The notes under the pieces: generated by a model
What the model was told of the DNA's origin: nothing
What the model saw: the letters and a program-made list of their open reading frames with translations, nothing else
Databases searched by the model: none
In this document: one piece after another, positions 1 to 14,382 of the stretch
Position numbering within the stretch: the first letter of the stretch is position 1
How the letters are laid out: each line of letters begins with the position of its first letter
Program-made: the position numbers and the translations under genes
From: Auanema rhodensis
Lineage: Eukaryota > Nematoda > Chromadorea > Rhabditida > Rhabditidae
DNA length: 64,000 nt
Direction: 5' to 3'
NCBI GenBank assembly: GCA_964057225.1
Contig: OZ059894.1
Location: 18,072,476 to 18,136,475, forward strand

Positions 1-880
1 TACATTTAATTAGCATAAATTATAGTTCACGTAAATTTCAAAGTCATGGTTACCATGCACCTATATCAATAAAAATTTGTTTTCAGTCTAATATGGAAAT
101 GGGGAATCTAATTTTGAAAACTGCATCTCTTTATCTTTTACGGGAAACGAGTTACATACCATGTGTACGTCACGTGTACATTTAATTAGCATAAATTAAA
201 GTTCACGTAAATTTCAAAGTCATGGTTACCATGCACCTATATCAATAAAAATTTGTTTTCAGTCTAATATGGAAATGGGGAATCTAATTTTAAAAACCGC
301 ATCTCTTTATCTTTTACGGGAAGCGAGTTACATACCATGTGTACATCACGTATACATTTAATTAGCATAAATTAAAGTTCACGTAAATTTCAAAGTCATG
401 GTTACCATGCACTTATATCAATAAAAATTCGTTTTTAGACTAATATGGCCATGGGGAATCTAATTTTGAAAAGCGCATCTCTTTATCTTTCACGTGAAGC
501 GAGTTATATACCAAGTGCACATCACGTGTCCATTTAATTAGCATAAATTAAAGTTCACGTAAATTTCAAAGTCATCGTTACCATGCACCTATATAAATGA
601 AAATTTGTTTTTGGACTAATATGGCCATGGGGAATCTAATTTTGAAAACCGCATCTCTTTATCTTTTACGGGAAGCGAGTTACATACCATGTGTACATCA
701 CGTGTACATTTAATTAGCATAAATTAAAGTTCACGTAAATTTCAAAGTCATGGTTACCATGCGCCTATATCAATAAAAATTCGTTTTTAGACTAATATGG
801 CCATGGGGAATCTAATTTTGAAAACGGCATCTCTTTATCTTTTACGGGAAGCGAGTTACATACCATGTGCACATCACGTG

Positions 881-1046
881 TACATTTAATTAGCATAAAT
901 TAAAGTTCACGTAAAATTCAAAGTCATGGTTACCATGCACCTATATCAATGAAAATTTGTTTTTGGACTAATATGGCCATGGGGAGTGTAATTTTGAAAA
1001 CGGCATCTCTTCATCTTTGAGTTACATACCATGTGCACATCACGTG
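881..1046 (+). repeat. 166-bp unit with an atypical body
   Basis: This unit has the 10-bp deletion and the linked AAAACGGCATCTCTTCATC tail of type B. Its middle reads GCACCTATATCAATGAAAA, TTTTTGGACTAATATGGCC and ATGGGGAGTGTAATTTTG, the body of a different 176-bp class common in the left 14 kb. It therefore looks like a recombinant or an early form. The unit at 5341-5435 shares the GGGGAGTGTAATT body without the deletion. Confidence 0.85.
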
Positions 1047-3862
1047 TACATTTAATTAGCATAAATTAAAGTTCACGTAAATTTCAAAGTCATGGTTACC
1101 ATGCGCCTATATCAATAAAAATTCGTTTTTAGAATAATATGGCCATGGGGAATCTAATTTTGAAAACGGCATCTCTTTATCTTTTACGGGAAGCGAGTTA
1201 CATACCATGTGCACATCACTTTTACATTTAATTAGCATAAATTAAAGTTCACGTAAATTTCAAAGTCATGGTTACCATGCACCAGTATCAATAGAAATTT
1301 GTTTTTGGACTAATATGGCCATGGGGAATCTAATTTTGAAAACCGCATCTCTTTATCTTTTACGGGAAGCGAGTTACATACCATGTGTACATCACGTGTA
1401 CATTTGATTAGCATAAATTATAGTTCACGTAAATTTCAAAGTCATGGTTACCACGCACCTATATCAATAAAAATTTGTTTTCAGTCTAATATGGAAATGG
1501 GGAATCTAATTTTGAAAACCGCATCTCTTTATCTTTTACGGGAAACGAGTTACATACCATGTGCACATCACGTGTACATTTAATTAGCATAAATTAAAGT
1601 TCACGTAAATTTCAAAGTCATGGTTACCATGCACCTATATCAATAAAAATTTGTTTTCAGTCTAATATGGAAATGGGGAATCTAATTTTTAAAACCGCAT
1701 CTCTTTATCTTTTACGGGAAGCGAGTTACATACCATGTGTACATCACGTGTACATTTAATTAGCATAAATTAAAGTTCACGTAAATTTCAAAGTCATGGT
1801 TACCATGCACTTATATCAATAAAAATTCGTTTTTAGACTAATATGGCCATGGGGAATCTAATTTTGAAAAGCGCATCTCTTTATCTTTCACGTGAAGCGA
1901 GTTATATACCAAGTGCACATCACGTGTCCATTTAATTAGCATAAATTAAAGTTCACGTAAATTTCAAAGTCATCGTTACCATGCACCTATATAAATGAAA
2001 ATTTGTTTTTGGACTAATATGGCCATGGGGAATCTAATTTTGAAAACCGCATCTCTTTATCTTTTACGGGAAGCGAGTTACATACCATGTGCACATCACG
2101 TGTACATTTAATTAGCATAAATTAAAGTTCACGTAAATTTCAAAGTCATGGTTACCATGCGCCTATATCAATAAAAATTCGTTTTTAGAATAATATGGCC
2201 ATGGGGAATCTAATTTTGAAAACGGCATCTCTTTATCTTTTACGGGAAGCGAGTTACATACCATGTGCACATCACGTGTCCATTTAATTAGCATAAATTA
2301 AAGTTCACGTAAATTTCAAAGTCATGGTTACCATGCACCAGTATCAATAGAAATTTGTTTTTGGACTAATATGGCCATGGGGAATCTAATTTTGAAAACC
2401 GCATCTCTTTATCTTTTACGGGAAGCGAGTTACATACCATGTGTACATCACGTGTACATTTAATTAGCATAAATTATAGTTCACGTAAATTTCAAAGTCA
2501 TGGTTACCATGCACCTATATCAATAAAAATTTGTTTTCAGTCTAATATGGAAATGGGGAATCTAATTTTGAAAACTGCATCTCTTTATCTTTTACGGGAA
2601 ACGAGTTACATACCATGTGTACGTCACGTGTACATTTAATTAGCATAAATTAAAGTTCACGTAAATTTCAAAGTCATGGTTACCATGCACCTATATCAAT
2701 AAAAATTTGTTTTCAGTCTAATATGGAAATGGGGAATCTAATTTTAAAAACCGCATCTCTTTATCTTTTACGGGAAGCGAGTTACATACCATGTGTACAT
2801 CACGTATACATTTAATTAGCATAAATTAAAGTTCACGTAAATTTCAAAGTCATGGTTACCATGCACTTATATCAATAAAAATTCGTTTTTAGACTAATAT
2901 GGCCATGGGGAATCTAATTTTGAAAAGCGCATCTCTTTATCTTTCACGTGAAGCGAGTTATATACCAAGTGCACATCACGTGTCCATTTAATTAGCATAA
3001 ATTAAAGTTCACGTAAATTTCAAAGTCATCGTTACCATGCACCTATATAAATGAAAATTTGTTTTTGGACTAATATGGCCATGGGGAGTGTAATTATGAA
3101 AACCGCATCTCTTTATCTTTCACGGGAAGCGAGTTACATACCATGTGCCCATCACGTGTACATTTAATTAGCATAAATTGAAGTTCACGTAAATTTTAAA
3201 GTCATAGTTACCATGCACCTATATCAATAAAAATTTGTTTTCAGTCTAATATGGAAATGGGGAATCTAATTTTGAAAACCGCATCTCTTTATCTTTTACC
3301 GGAAACGAGTTACATATCATGTGCACATCACGTGTACATTTAATTAGCATAAATTAAAGTTCACGTAAATTTCAAAGTCATGGTTACCATGCACCAGTAT
3401 CAATAGAAATTTGTTTTTGGACTAATATGGCCATGGGGAATCTAATTTTGAAAACCGCATCTCTTTATCTTTTACGGGAAGCGAGTTACATACCATGTGT
3501 ACATCACGTGTACATTTAATTAGCATAAATTATAGTTCACGTAAATTTCAAAGTCATGGTTACCATGCACCTATATCAATAAAAATTTGTTTTCAGTCTA
3601 ATATGGAAATGGGGAATCTAATTTTGAAAACTGCATCTCTTTATCTTTTACGGGAAACGAGTTACATACCATGTGTACGTCACGTGTACATTTAATTAGC
3701 ATAAATTAAAGTTCACGTAAATTTCAAAGTCATGGTTACCATGCACCTATATCAATAAAAATTTGTTTTCAGTCTAATATGGAAATGGGGAATCTAATTT
3801 TAAAAACCGCATCTCTTTATCTTTTACGGGAAGCGAGTTACATACCATGTGTACATCACGTG
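1047..3862 (+). repeat. 6-unit higher-order repeat, 1056 bp, about 2.7 copies
   Basis: The unit order is: GCGCCTATATC with TTTTTAGAATAAT (1047, 2103); CAGTATCAATAG (1223, 2279, 3335); TTATAGTTCACG (1399, 2455, 3511); a TTTTCAG unit with a T- or A-run before AAACC (1575, 2631, 3687); CTTATATCAATAAAAATTCG (1751, 2807); CATCGTTACC with ATATAAATG (1927, 2983). The third copy's first member is replaced at 3159-3334 by a unit with TTGAAGTTCACG and ACCGGAAACG. The window start (1-about 625) matches 2455-about 3080 at a shift of 2454 bp, so the pattern continues off the left edge. Confidence 0.85.
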
Positions 3863-4742
3863 TCCATTTAATTAGCATAAATTAAAGTTCACGTAAATTT
3901 CAAAGTCATGGTTACCATGCACCTATATCAATAAAAATTTGTTTTCAGTCTAATATGGAAATGGGGAATCTAATTTTGAAAACTGCATCTCTTTATCTTT
4001 TACGGGAAACGAGTTACATACCATGTGTACGTCACGTGTACATTTAATTAGCATAAATTAAAGTTCACGTAAATTTCAAAGTCATGGTTACCATGCACCT
4101 ATATCAATAAAAATTTGTTTTCAGTCTAATATGGAAATGGGGAATCTAATTTTAAAAACCGCATCTCTTTATCTTTTACGGGAAGCGAGTTACATACCAT
4201 GTGTACATCACGTGTCCATTTAATTAGCATAAATTAAAGTTCACGTAAATTTCAAAGTCATGGTTACCATGCACCTATATCAATAAAAATTTGTTTTCAG
4301 TCTAATATGGAAATGGGGAATCTAATTTTGAAAACTGCATCTCTTTATCTTTTACGGGAAACGAGTTACATACCATGTGTACGTCACGTGTACATTTAAT
4401 TAGCATAAATTAAAGTTCACGTAAATTTCAAAGTCATGGTTACCATGCACCTATATCAATAAAAATTTGTTTTCAGTCTAATATGGAAATGGGGAATCTA
4501 ATTTTAAAAACCGCATCTCTTTATCTTTTACGGGAAGCGAGTTACATACCATGTGTACATCACGTGTCCATTTAATTAGCATAAATTAAAGTTCACGTAA
4601 ATTTCAAAGTCATGGTTACCATGCACCTATATCAATAAAAATTTGTTTTCAGTCTAATATGGAAATGGGGAATCTAATTTTGAAAACTGCATCTCTTTAT
4701 CTTTTACGGGAAACGAGTTACATACCATGTGTACGTCACGTG
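3511..4742 (+). repeat. 2-unit higher-order repeat, 352 bp, 3.5 copies
   Basis: Two type A variants alternate. The first has AAAACTGCATC, GGGAAACGAG and a GTGTACGTCACG tail (tails at 3675, 4027, 4379, 4731, spaced 352). The second has a TTTTAAAAACC stretch and a tail CACGTGTCCATTT (3863, 4215, 4567). The copies are essentially identical apart from the first, which begins TTATAG. The series ends where the next unit (4743) is the CTTATATC class. Confidence 0.92.
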
Positions 4743-5798
4743 TACATTTAATTAGCATAAATTAAAGTTCACGTAAATTTCAAAGTCATGGTTACCATGC
4801 ACTTATATCAATAAAAATTCGTTTTTAGACTAATATGGCCATGGGGAATCTAATTTTGAAAAGCGCATCTCTTTATCTTTCACGTGAAGCGAGTTATATA
4901 CCAAGTGCACATCACGTGTCCATTTAATTAGCATAAATTAAAGTTCACGTAAATTTCAAAGTCATCGTTACCATGCACCTATATAAATGAAAATTTGTTT
5001 TTGGACTAATATGGCCATGGGGAATCTAATTTTGAAATCCGCATCTCTTTATCTTTTACGGGAAGCGAGTTACATACCATGTGTACATCACGTGTACATT
5101 TAATTAGCATAAATTAAAGTTCACGTAAATTTCAAAGTCATGGTTACCATGCGCCTATATCAATAAAAATTCGTTTTTAGACTAATATGGCCATGGGGAA
5201 TCTAATTTTGAAAACGGCATCTCTTTATCTTTTACGGGAAGCGAGTTACATACCATGTGCACATCACGTGTACATTTAATTAGCATAAATTAAAGTTCAC
5301 GTAAAATTCAAAGTCATGGTTACCATGCACCTATATCAATGAAAATTTGTTTTTGGACTAATATGGCCATGGGGAGTGTAATTATGAAAACCGCATCTCT
5401 TTATCTTTCACGGGAAGCGAGTTACATACCATGTGCCCATCACGTGTACATTTAATTAGCATAAATTGAAGTTCACGTAAATTTTAAAGTCATGGTTACC
5501 ATGCACCTATATCAATAAAAATTTGTTTTCAGTCTAATATGGAAATGGGGAATCTAATTTTGAAAACCGCATCTCTTTATCTTTTACCGGAAACGAGTTA
5601 CATATCATGTGTACATCACGTGTACATTTAATTAGCATAAATTAAAGTTCACGTAAATTTCAAAGTCATGGTTACCATGCACCTATATCAATAAAAATTT
5701 GTTTTCAGTCTAATATGGAAATGGGGAATCTAATTTTGAAAACCGCATCTTTTTATCTTTTACGGGAAGCGAGTTACATACCATGTGTAAATCACGTG

Positions 5799-7706
5799 TA
5801 CATTTAATTAGCATAAATTAAAGTTTACGTAAATTTCAAAGTCATGGTTACCATGCACCTATATCAATAAAAATTTGTTTTCAGTCTAATATGGAAATGG
5901 GGAATCTAATTTTGAAAACCGCATCTCTTTATCTTTTACGGGAAGCGAGTTACATACCATGTGCACATCACGTGTACATTTAATTAGCATAAATTAAAGT
6001 TCACGTAAATTTCAAAGTCATGGTTACCATGCACCAGTATCAATGAAAATTTGTTTTGGGACTAATATGGCCATAGGGAATTTAATTTTGAAAACGGCAT
6101 CTCTTCATCTTTGAGTTACATACCATGTGTACATCACGTGTACATTTAATTAGCATAAATTAAAGTTCACGTAAATTTTAAAGTCATGGTTACCATGCAC
6201 CAATATCCATAAAAATTTGTTTTTAGACTAATATGGACATGGGGAATCTAATTTTGAAAACCGCATCTCTTTATCTTTCACGGGAAGCGAGTTACATACC
6301 ATGTGCACATCACGTGTACATTTAATTAGCATAAATTAAAGTTCACGTAAATTTCAAAGTCATGGTTACCATGCACCTATATCAATGAAAATTTGGTTTT
6401 GGACTAATATGGCCATGGGGAGTGTAATTTTGAAAAGCGCATCTCTTTATCTTTCACGTGAAGCGAGTTATATACCAAGTGCACATCACGTGTCCATTTA
6501 ATTAGCATAAATCAAAGTTCACGTAAATTTTAAAGTCATTGTTACCATGCACCAATATCCATAAAAATTTGTTTTTAGACTAATATGGACATGGGGAATC
6601 TAATTTAGAAAACCACATCTCTTTATCTTTTATGGGAAGCGAGTTACATACCATGTGTACATCACGTGTACATTTAATTAGCATAAATTAAAGTTCACGT
6701 AAATTTCAAAGTCATGGTTACCATGCGCCTATATCAATAAAAATTTGTTTTTAGTCTAATATGGAAATGGGGAATCTAATTTTGAAAACCGCATCTCTTT
6801 ATCTTTTACGGGAAGCGAGTTACATACCATGTGTACATCACGTGTACATTTAATTAGCATAAATTAAAGTTCACGTAAATTTCAAAGTCATGGTTACCAT
6901 GCGCCTATATCAATAAAAATTTGTTTTTAGTCTAATATGGAAATGGGGAATCTAATTTTGAAAACCGCATCTCTTTATCTTTTACGGGAAGCGAGTTACA
7001 TACCATGTGTAAATCACGTGTACATTTAATTAGCATAAATTAAAGTTTACGTAAATTTCAAAGTCATGGTTACCATGCACCTATATCAATAAAAATTTGT
7101 TTTCAGTCTAATATGGAAATGGGGAATCTAATTTTGAAAACCGCATCTCTTTATCTTTTACGGGAAGCGAGTTACATACCATGTGCACATCACGTGTACA
7201 TTTAATCAGCATAAATTAAAGTTCACGTAAATTTCAAAGTCATGGTTACCATGCACCAGTATCAATGAAAATTTGTTTTTGGACTAATATGGCCATAGGG
7301 AATTTAATTTTGAAAACGGCATCTCTTCATCTTTGAGTTACATACCATGTGTACATCACGTGTACATTTAATTAGCATAAATTAAAGTTCACGTAAATTT
7401 CAAAGTCATGGTTACCATGCACCTATATCAATGAAAATTTGGTTTTGGACTAATATGGCCATGGGGAGTGTAATTTTGAAAAGCGCATCTCTTTATCTTT
7501 CACGTGAAGCGAGTTATATACCAAGTGCACATCACGTGTCCATTTAATTAGCATAAATCAAAGTTCACGTAAATTTTAAAGTCATGGTTACCATGCACCA
7601 ATATCCATAAAAATTTGTTTTTAGACTAATATGGACATGGGGAATCTAATTTTGAAAACCACATCTCTTTATCTTTTACGGGAAGCGAGTTACATACCAT
7701 GTGTAC
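5799..7706 (+). repeat. Local duplication with one unit lost (shifts 1222 and 1046 bp)
   Basis: Units at 5799-6140 (including AAGTTTACGT and the B unit at 5975) recur at 7021-7362, shift 1222 = 6 x 176 + 166. Units at 6317-6660 (including ATTTGGTTTTGGAC and the AAGCGCATC unit) recur at 7363-7706, shift 1046. The difference of 176 means one C unit (6141-6316) is missing from the second copy, so duplication was followed by loss of one monomer, or the reverse. Confidence 0.8.
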
Positions 7707-9039
7707 ATCACGTGTACATTTAATTAGCATAAATTAAAGTTCACGTAAATTTCAAAGTCATGGTTACCATGCGCCTATATCAATAAAAATTCGTTTTTAG
7801 ACTAATATGGCCATGGGGAATCTAATTTTGAGAACCGCATCTCTTTATCTTTTACGGGAAGCGAGTTACATACCATGTGCACCTCACGTGTACATTTAAT
7901 TAGCATAAATTAAAGTTCACGTAAATTTCAAAGTCATGGTTACCATGCACCTATATCAATGAAAATTTGTTTTTGGACTAACATGGCCATGGGGAGTGTA
8001 ATTTTGAAAACCACATCTCTTTATCTTTTACGGGAAGCGAGTTACATACCATGTGCACATCACGTGTACATTTAATTAGCATAAATTAAAGTTCACGTTA
8101 ATTTCAAAGTCATGGTTACCATGCACCAATATCAATGAAAATTTGTTTTTGGACTAATATGGACATGGGGAATCTAATTTTGAAAAGCGCATCTCTTTAT
8201 CTTTCACGTGAAGCAAGTTATATACCAAGTGCACATCACGTGTACATTTAATTAGCATAAATTAAAGTTCACGTAAATTTCAAAGTCATCGTTACCATGC
8301 ACCTATATCAATAGAAATTTGTTTCTAGACTAATATTAACATGGGGAATCTAATTTTGAAAACCGCATCTCTTTATCTTTTACGGGAAGCGAGTTACATA
8401 CCATGTGCACATCACGTGTACATTTAATTAGCATAAATTAAAGTTCACGTAAATTTCAAAGTCATGGTTACCATGCACCTATATCAATAGAAATTTGTTT
8501 GAAGACTAATATGGCCATGGGGAATCTAATTTTGAAAACCGCATCTCTTTATCTTTTACGGGAAGCGAGTTACATACCAAGTGCACATCACGTGTACATT
8601 TAATTAGTATAAATTAAAGTTCACGTTAATTTCCAAGTCATGGTTACCATGCACCAATATCAATGAAAATTTGTTTTTGGACTAATATGGACATGGGGAA
8701 TCTAATTTTGAAAACTGCATCTCTTTATCTTTCACGTGAAGCGAGTTACACACCAAGTGCACATCAAGTGTACTTTTAATTAGCACAAATTGAAGTTCAC
8801 GTAAATTTCAAAGTCATGGTTACCATGCACCAATATCCATAAAAATTTGTTTTTACACTAATATTAACATGGGGAATCTAATTTTGAAAACCGCATCTCT
8901 TTATCTTTTACGGAAAGCGAGTTACATACCATGTGCCCATCACGTGTACATTTAATTAGCATAAATTAAAGTTCACGTAAATTTCAAGGTCATGGTTACC
9001 ATGCTTCTATATCAATAAAAATTTGTATTCAGTCTAATA

Positions 9040-12000
9040 TGGAAATGGGGAATCTAATTTTGAAAACCGCATCTCTTTATCTTTTACGGGAAGCGAGTTA
9101 CATACCATGTGCACATCACGTGTACATTTAATTAGCATAAATTAAAGTTCACGTAAATTTCAAAGTCATGGTTACCATGCGCCTATATCAATAAAAATTC
9201 GTTTTTAGACTAATATGGCCATGGGGAATCTAATTTTGAAAACCGCATCTCTTCATCTTTTACGGGAAGCGAGTTACATACCATGTGCACATCACGTGTA
9301 CATTTAATTCGCATAAATTAAAGTTCACGTAAATTTCAAAGTCATGGTTACCATGCACCTATATCAATAAAAATTCGTTTTTAGACTAATATGGCCATGG
9401 GGAATCTAATTTTGAAAAGCGCATCTCTTTATCTTTCACGTGAAGCGAGTTATATACCAAGTGCACATCACGTGTCCATTTAATTAGCATAAATTAAAGT
9501 TCACGTAAATTTCAAAGTCATCGTTACCATGCACCTATATCAATGAAAATTTGTTTTTGGACTAATATGGCCATGGGGAATCTAATTTTGAAAACCGCAT
9601 CTCTTTATCTTTTACGGGAAGCGAGTTACATACCATGTGTACATCACGTGTACATTTAATTAGCATAAATTAAAGTTCACGTAAATTTCAAAGTCATGGT
9701 TACCATGCGCCTATATCAATAAAAATTCGTTTTTAGACTAATATGGCCAAGGGGAATCTAATTTTGAAAACGGCATCTCTTTATCTTTTACGGGAAGCGA
9801 GTTACATACCATGTGCACATCACGTGTACATTTAATTAGCATAAATTAAAGTTCACGTAAATTTCAAAGTCATGGTTACCATGCACCTATATCAATGAAA
9901 ATTTGTTTTTGGACTAACATGGCCATGGGGAGTGTAATTTTGAAAACCACATCTCTTTATCTTTTGCGGGAAGCGAGTTACATACCATGTGCACATCACG
10001 TATACATTTAATTAGCATAAATTAAAGTTCACGTTAATTTCAAAGTCATGGTTACCATGCACCAATATCAATGAAAATATGTTTTTGGACTAATATGGAC
10101 ATGGGGAATCTAATTTTGAAAAGCGCATCTCTTCATCTTTCACGTGAAGCGAGTTATATACCAAGTGCACATCACGTGTACATTTAATTAGCATAAATTA
10201 AAGTTCACGTAAATTTCAAAGTCATCGTTACCATGCACCTATATCAATAGAAATTTGTTTTGAGACTAATATTAACATGGGGAATCTAATTTTGAAAACG
10301 GCATCTCTTCATCTTTGAGTTACATACCATGTGCACATCACGTGTACATTTAATTCGCATAAATTAAAGTTCACGTAAATTTCAAAGTCATGGTTACCAT
10401 GCACCTATATCAATGAAAATTTGTTTTTGGACTAACATGGCCATGGGGAGTGTAATTTTGAAAACCACATCTCTTTATCTTTTACGGGAAGCGAGTTACA
10501 TACCATGTGTACATCACGTGTACATTTAATTAGCATAAATTAAAGTTCACGTAAATTTCAAAGTCATGGTTACCATGCGCCTATATCAATAAAAATTCGT
10601 TTTTGAACTAATATGGCCATTGGGAATCTAATTTTGAAAACCGCATCTCTTTATCTTTTACGGGAAGCGAGTTACATACCATGTGTACATCACGTGTACA
10701 TTTAATTAGCATAAATTAAAGTTCACGTAAATTTCAAAGTCATGGTTACCATGCGCCTATATCAATAAAAATTCGTTTTTAGACTAATATGGCCATGGGG
10801 AATCTAATTTTGAAAACGGCATCTCTTTATCTTTTACGGGAAGCGAGTTACATACCATGTGCACATCACGTGTACATTTAATTAGCATAAATTAAAGTTC
10901 ACGTAAATTGCAAAGTCATGGTTACCATGCACCTATATCAATGAAAATTTGTTTTTGGACTAACATGGCCATGGGGAGTGTAATTTTGAAAACCACATCT
11001 CTTTATCTTTTACGGGAAGCGAGTTACATACCATGTGTACATCACGTGTACATTTAATTAGCATAAATTAAAGTTCACGTAAATTTCAAAGTCATGGTTA
11101 CCATGCGCCTATATCAATAAAAATTCGTTTTTAGACTAATATGGCCATGGGAAATCTAATTTTGAAAACCGCATTTCTTTATCTTTTACGGGAAGCGAGT
11201 TACATACCATGTGCACATCACGTGTACATTTAATTAGCATAAATTAAAGTTCACGTAAATTTCAAAGTCATGGTTACCATGCACCTATATCAATGAAAAT
11301 TTGTTTTTGGACTAACATGGCCATGGGGAGTGTAATTTTGAAAACCACATCTCTTTATCTTTTACGGGAAGCGAGTTACATACCATGTGCACATCACGTG
11401 TACATTTAATTAGCATAAATTAAAGTTCACGTTAATTTCAAAGTCATGGTTACCATGCACCAATATCAATGAAAATTTGTTTTTAGACTAATATGGCCAT
11501 GGGGAATCTAATTTTGAAAACCGCATCTCTTTATCTTTTACGGGAAGCGAGTTACATACCATGTGCACATCACGTGTACATTTAATTAGCATAAATTAAA
11601 GTTCACGTAAATTTCAAAGTCATGGTTACCATGCGCCTATATCAATAAAAATTCGTTTTTAGACTAATATGGCCATGGGGAATCTAATTTTGAAAACCGC
11701 ATCTCTTCATCTTTTACGGGAAGCGAGTTACATACCATGTGCACATCACGTGTACATTTAATTCGCATAAATTAAAGTTCACGTAAATTTCAAAGTCATG
11801 GTTACCATGCACCTATATCAATAAAAATTCGTTTTTAGACTAATATGGCCATGGGGAATCTAATTTTGAAAAGCGCATCTCTTTATCTTTCACGTGAAGC
11901 GAGTTATATACCAAGTGCACATCACGTGTCCATTTAATTAGCATAAATTAAAGTTCACGTAAATTTCAAAGTCATCGTTACCATGCACCTATATCAATGA

Positions 12001-13947
12001 AAATTTGTTTTTGGACTAATATGGCCATGGGGAATCTAATTTTGAAAACCGCATCTCTTTATCTTTTACGGGAAGCGAGTTACATACCATGTGTACATCA
12101 CGTGTACATTTAATTAGCATAAATTAAAGTTCACGTAAATTTCAAAGTCATGGTTACCATGCGCCTATATCAATAAAAATTCGTTTTTAGACTAATATGG
12201 CCAAGGGGAATCTAATTTTGAAAACGGCATCTCTTTATCTTTTACGGGAAGCGAGTTACATACCATGTGCACATCACGTGTACATTTAATTAGCATAAAT
12301 TAAAGTTCACGTAAATTTCAAAGTCATGGTTACCATGCACCTATATCAATGAAAATTTGTTTTTGGACTAACATGGCCATGGGGAGTGTAATTTTGAAAA
12401 CCACATCTCTTTATCTTTTGCGGGAAGCGAGTTACATACCATGTGCACATCACGTATACATTTAATTAGCATAAATTAAAGTTCACGTTAATTTCAAAGT
12501 CATGGTTACCATGCACCAATATCAATGAAAATATGTTTTTGGACTAATATGGACATGGGGAATCTAATTTTGAAAAGCGCATCTCTTCATCTTTCACGTG
12601 AAGCGAGTTATATACCAAGTGCACATCACGTGTACATTTAATTAGCATAAATTAAAGTTCACGTAAATTTCAAAGTCATCGTTACCATGCACCTATATCA
12701 ATAGAAATTTGTTTTGAGACTAATATTAACATGGGGAATCTAATTTTGAAAACGGCATCTCTTCATCTTTGAGTTACATACCATGTGCACATCACGTGTA
12801 CATTTAATTCGCATAAATTAAAGTTCACGTAAATTTCAAAGTCATGGTTACCATGCACCTATATCAATGAAAATTTGTTTTTGGACTAACATGGCCATGG
12901 GGAGTGTAATTTTGAAAACCACATCTCTTTATCTTTTACGGGAAGCGAGTTACATACCATGTGTACATCACGTGTACATTTAATTAACATAAATTAAAGT
13001 TCACGTAAATTTCAAAGTCATGGTTACCATGCGCCTATATCAATAAAAATTCGTTTTTGAACTAATATGGCCATTGGGAATCTAATTTTGAAAACCGCAT
13101 CTCTTTATCTTTTACGGGAAGCGAGTTACATACCATGTGTACATCACGTGTACATTTAATTAGCATAAATTAAAGTTCACGTAAATTTCAAAGTCATGGT
13201 TACCATGCGCCTATATCAATAAAAATTCGTTTTTAGACTAATATGGCCATGGGGAATCTAATTTTGAAAACGGCATCTCTTTATCTTTTACGGGAAGCGA
13301 GTTACATACCATGTGCACATCACGTGTACATTTAATTAGCATAAATTAAAGTTCACGTAAATTGCAAAGTCATGGTTACCATGCACCTATATCAATGAAA
13401 ATTTGTTTTTGGACTAACATGGCCATGGGGAGTGTAATTTTGAAAACCACATCTCTTTATCTTTTACGGGAAGCGAGTTACATACCATGTGTACATCACG
13501 TGTACATTTAATTAGCATAAATTAAAGTTCACGTAAATTTCAAAGTCATGGTTACCATGCGCCTATATCAATAAAAATTCGTTTTTAGACTAATATGGCC
13601 ATGGGAAATCTAATTTTGAAAACCGCATTTCTTTATCTATTACGGGAAGCGAGTTACATACCATGTGCACATCACGTGTACATTTAATTAGCATAAATTA
13701 AAGTTCACGTAAATTTCAAAGTCATGGTTACCATGCACCTATATCAATGAAAATTTGTTTTTGGACTAACATGGCCATGGGGAGTGTAATTTTGAAAACC
13801 ACATCTCTTTATCTTTTACGGGAAGCGAGTTACATACCATGTGCACATCACGTGTACATTTAATTAGCATAAATTAAAGTTCACGTTAATTTCAAAGTCA
13901 TGGTTACCATGCACCAATATCAATGAAAATTTGTTTTTGGACTAATA
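9040..13947 (+). repeat. Tandem duplication of a 2454-bp, 14-unit block
   Basis: About 9040-11493 and 11494-13947 match at a constant shift of 2454 bp = 13 x 176 + 166. Shared rare markers include GGCCAAGGGG, ATATGTTTTTGG, CTTTTGCGGG, the recombinant B units at 10179 and 12633, GGCCATTGGG and AAATTGCAAAG. I noticed only two substitutions (12987 and 13639), so the event is recent. Boundaries are accurate to about 20 bp. The same 2454-bp period separates 1 and 2455 but with unrelated content. Confidence 0.93.
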
Positions 13948-14382
13948 TGGACATGGGGAATCTAATTTTGAAAAGCGCATCTCTTTATCTTTCACGTGAA
14001 GCGAGTTATATACCAAGTGCACATCACGTGTACATTTAATTAGCATAAATTAAAGTTCACGTAAATTTCAAAGTCATCGTTACCATGCACCAATATCCAT
14101 AAAAATTTGTTTTTACACTAATATTAACATGGGGAATCTAATTTTGAAAACCGCATCTCTTTATCTTTTACGGAAAGCGAGTTACATACCATGTGCCCAT
14201 CACGTGTACATTTAATTAGCATAAATTAAAGTTCACGTAAATTTCAAGGTCATGGTTACCATGCTTCTATATCAATAAAAATTTGTATTCAGTCTAATAT
14301 GGAAATGGGGAATCTAATTTTGAAAACCGCATCTCTTTATCTTTTACGGGAAGCGAGTTACATACCATGTGCACATCACGTG

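Noticed and set aside
1383-3695. Three near-identical 66-codon open frames at 1383, 2439 and 3495
   Set aside because: They are spaced exactly 1056 bp, the local HOR period, and run across a monomer boundary of noncoding satellite. The frame opens only because one variant removes a stop; no start context, domain or codon bias supports a gene.
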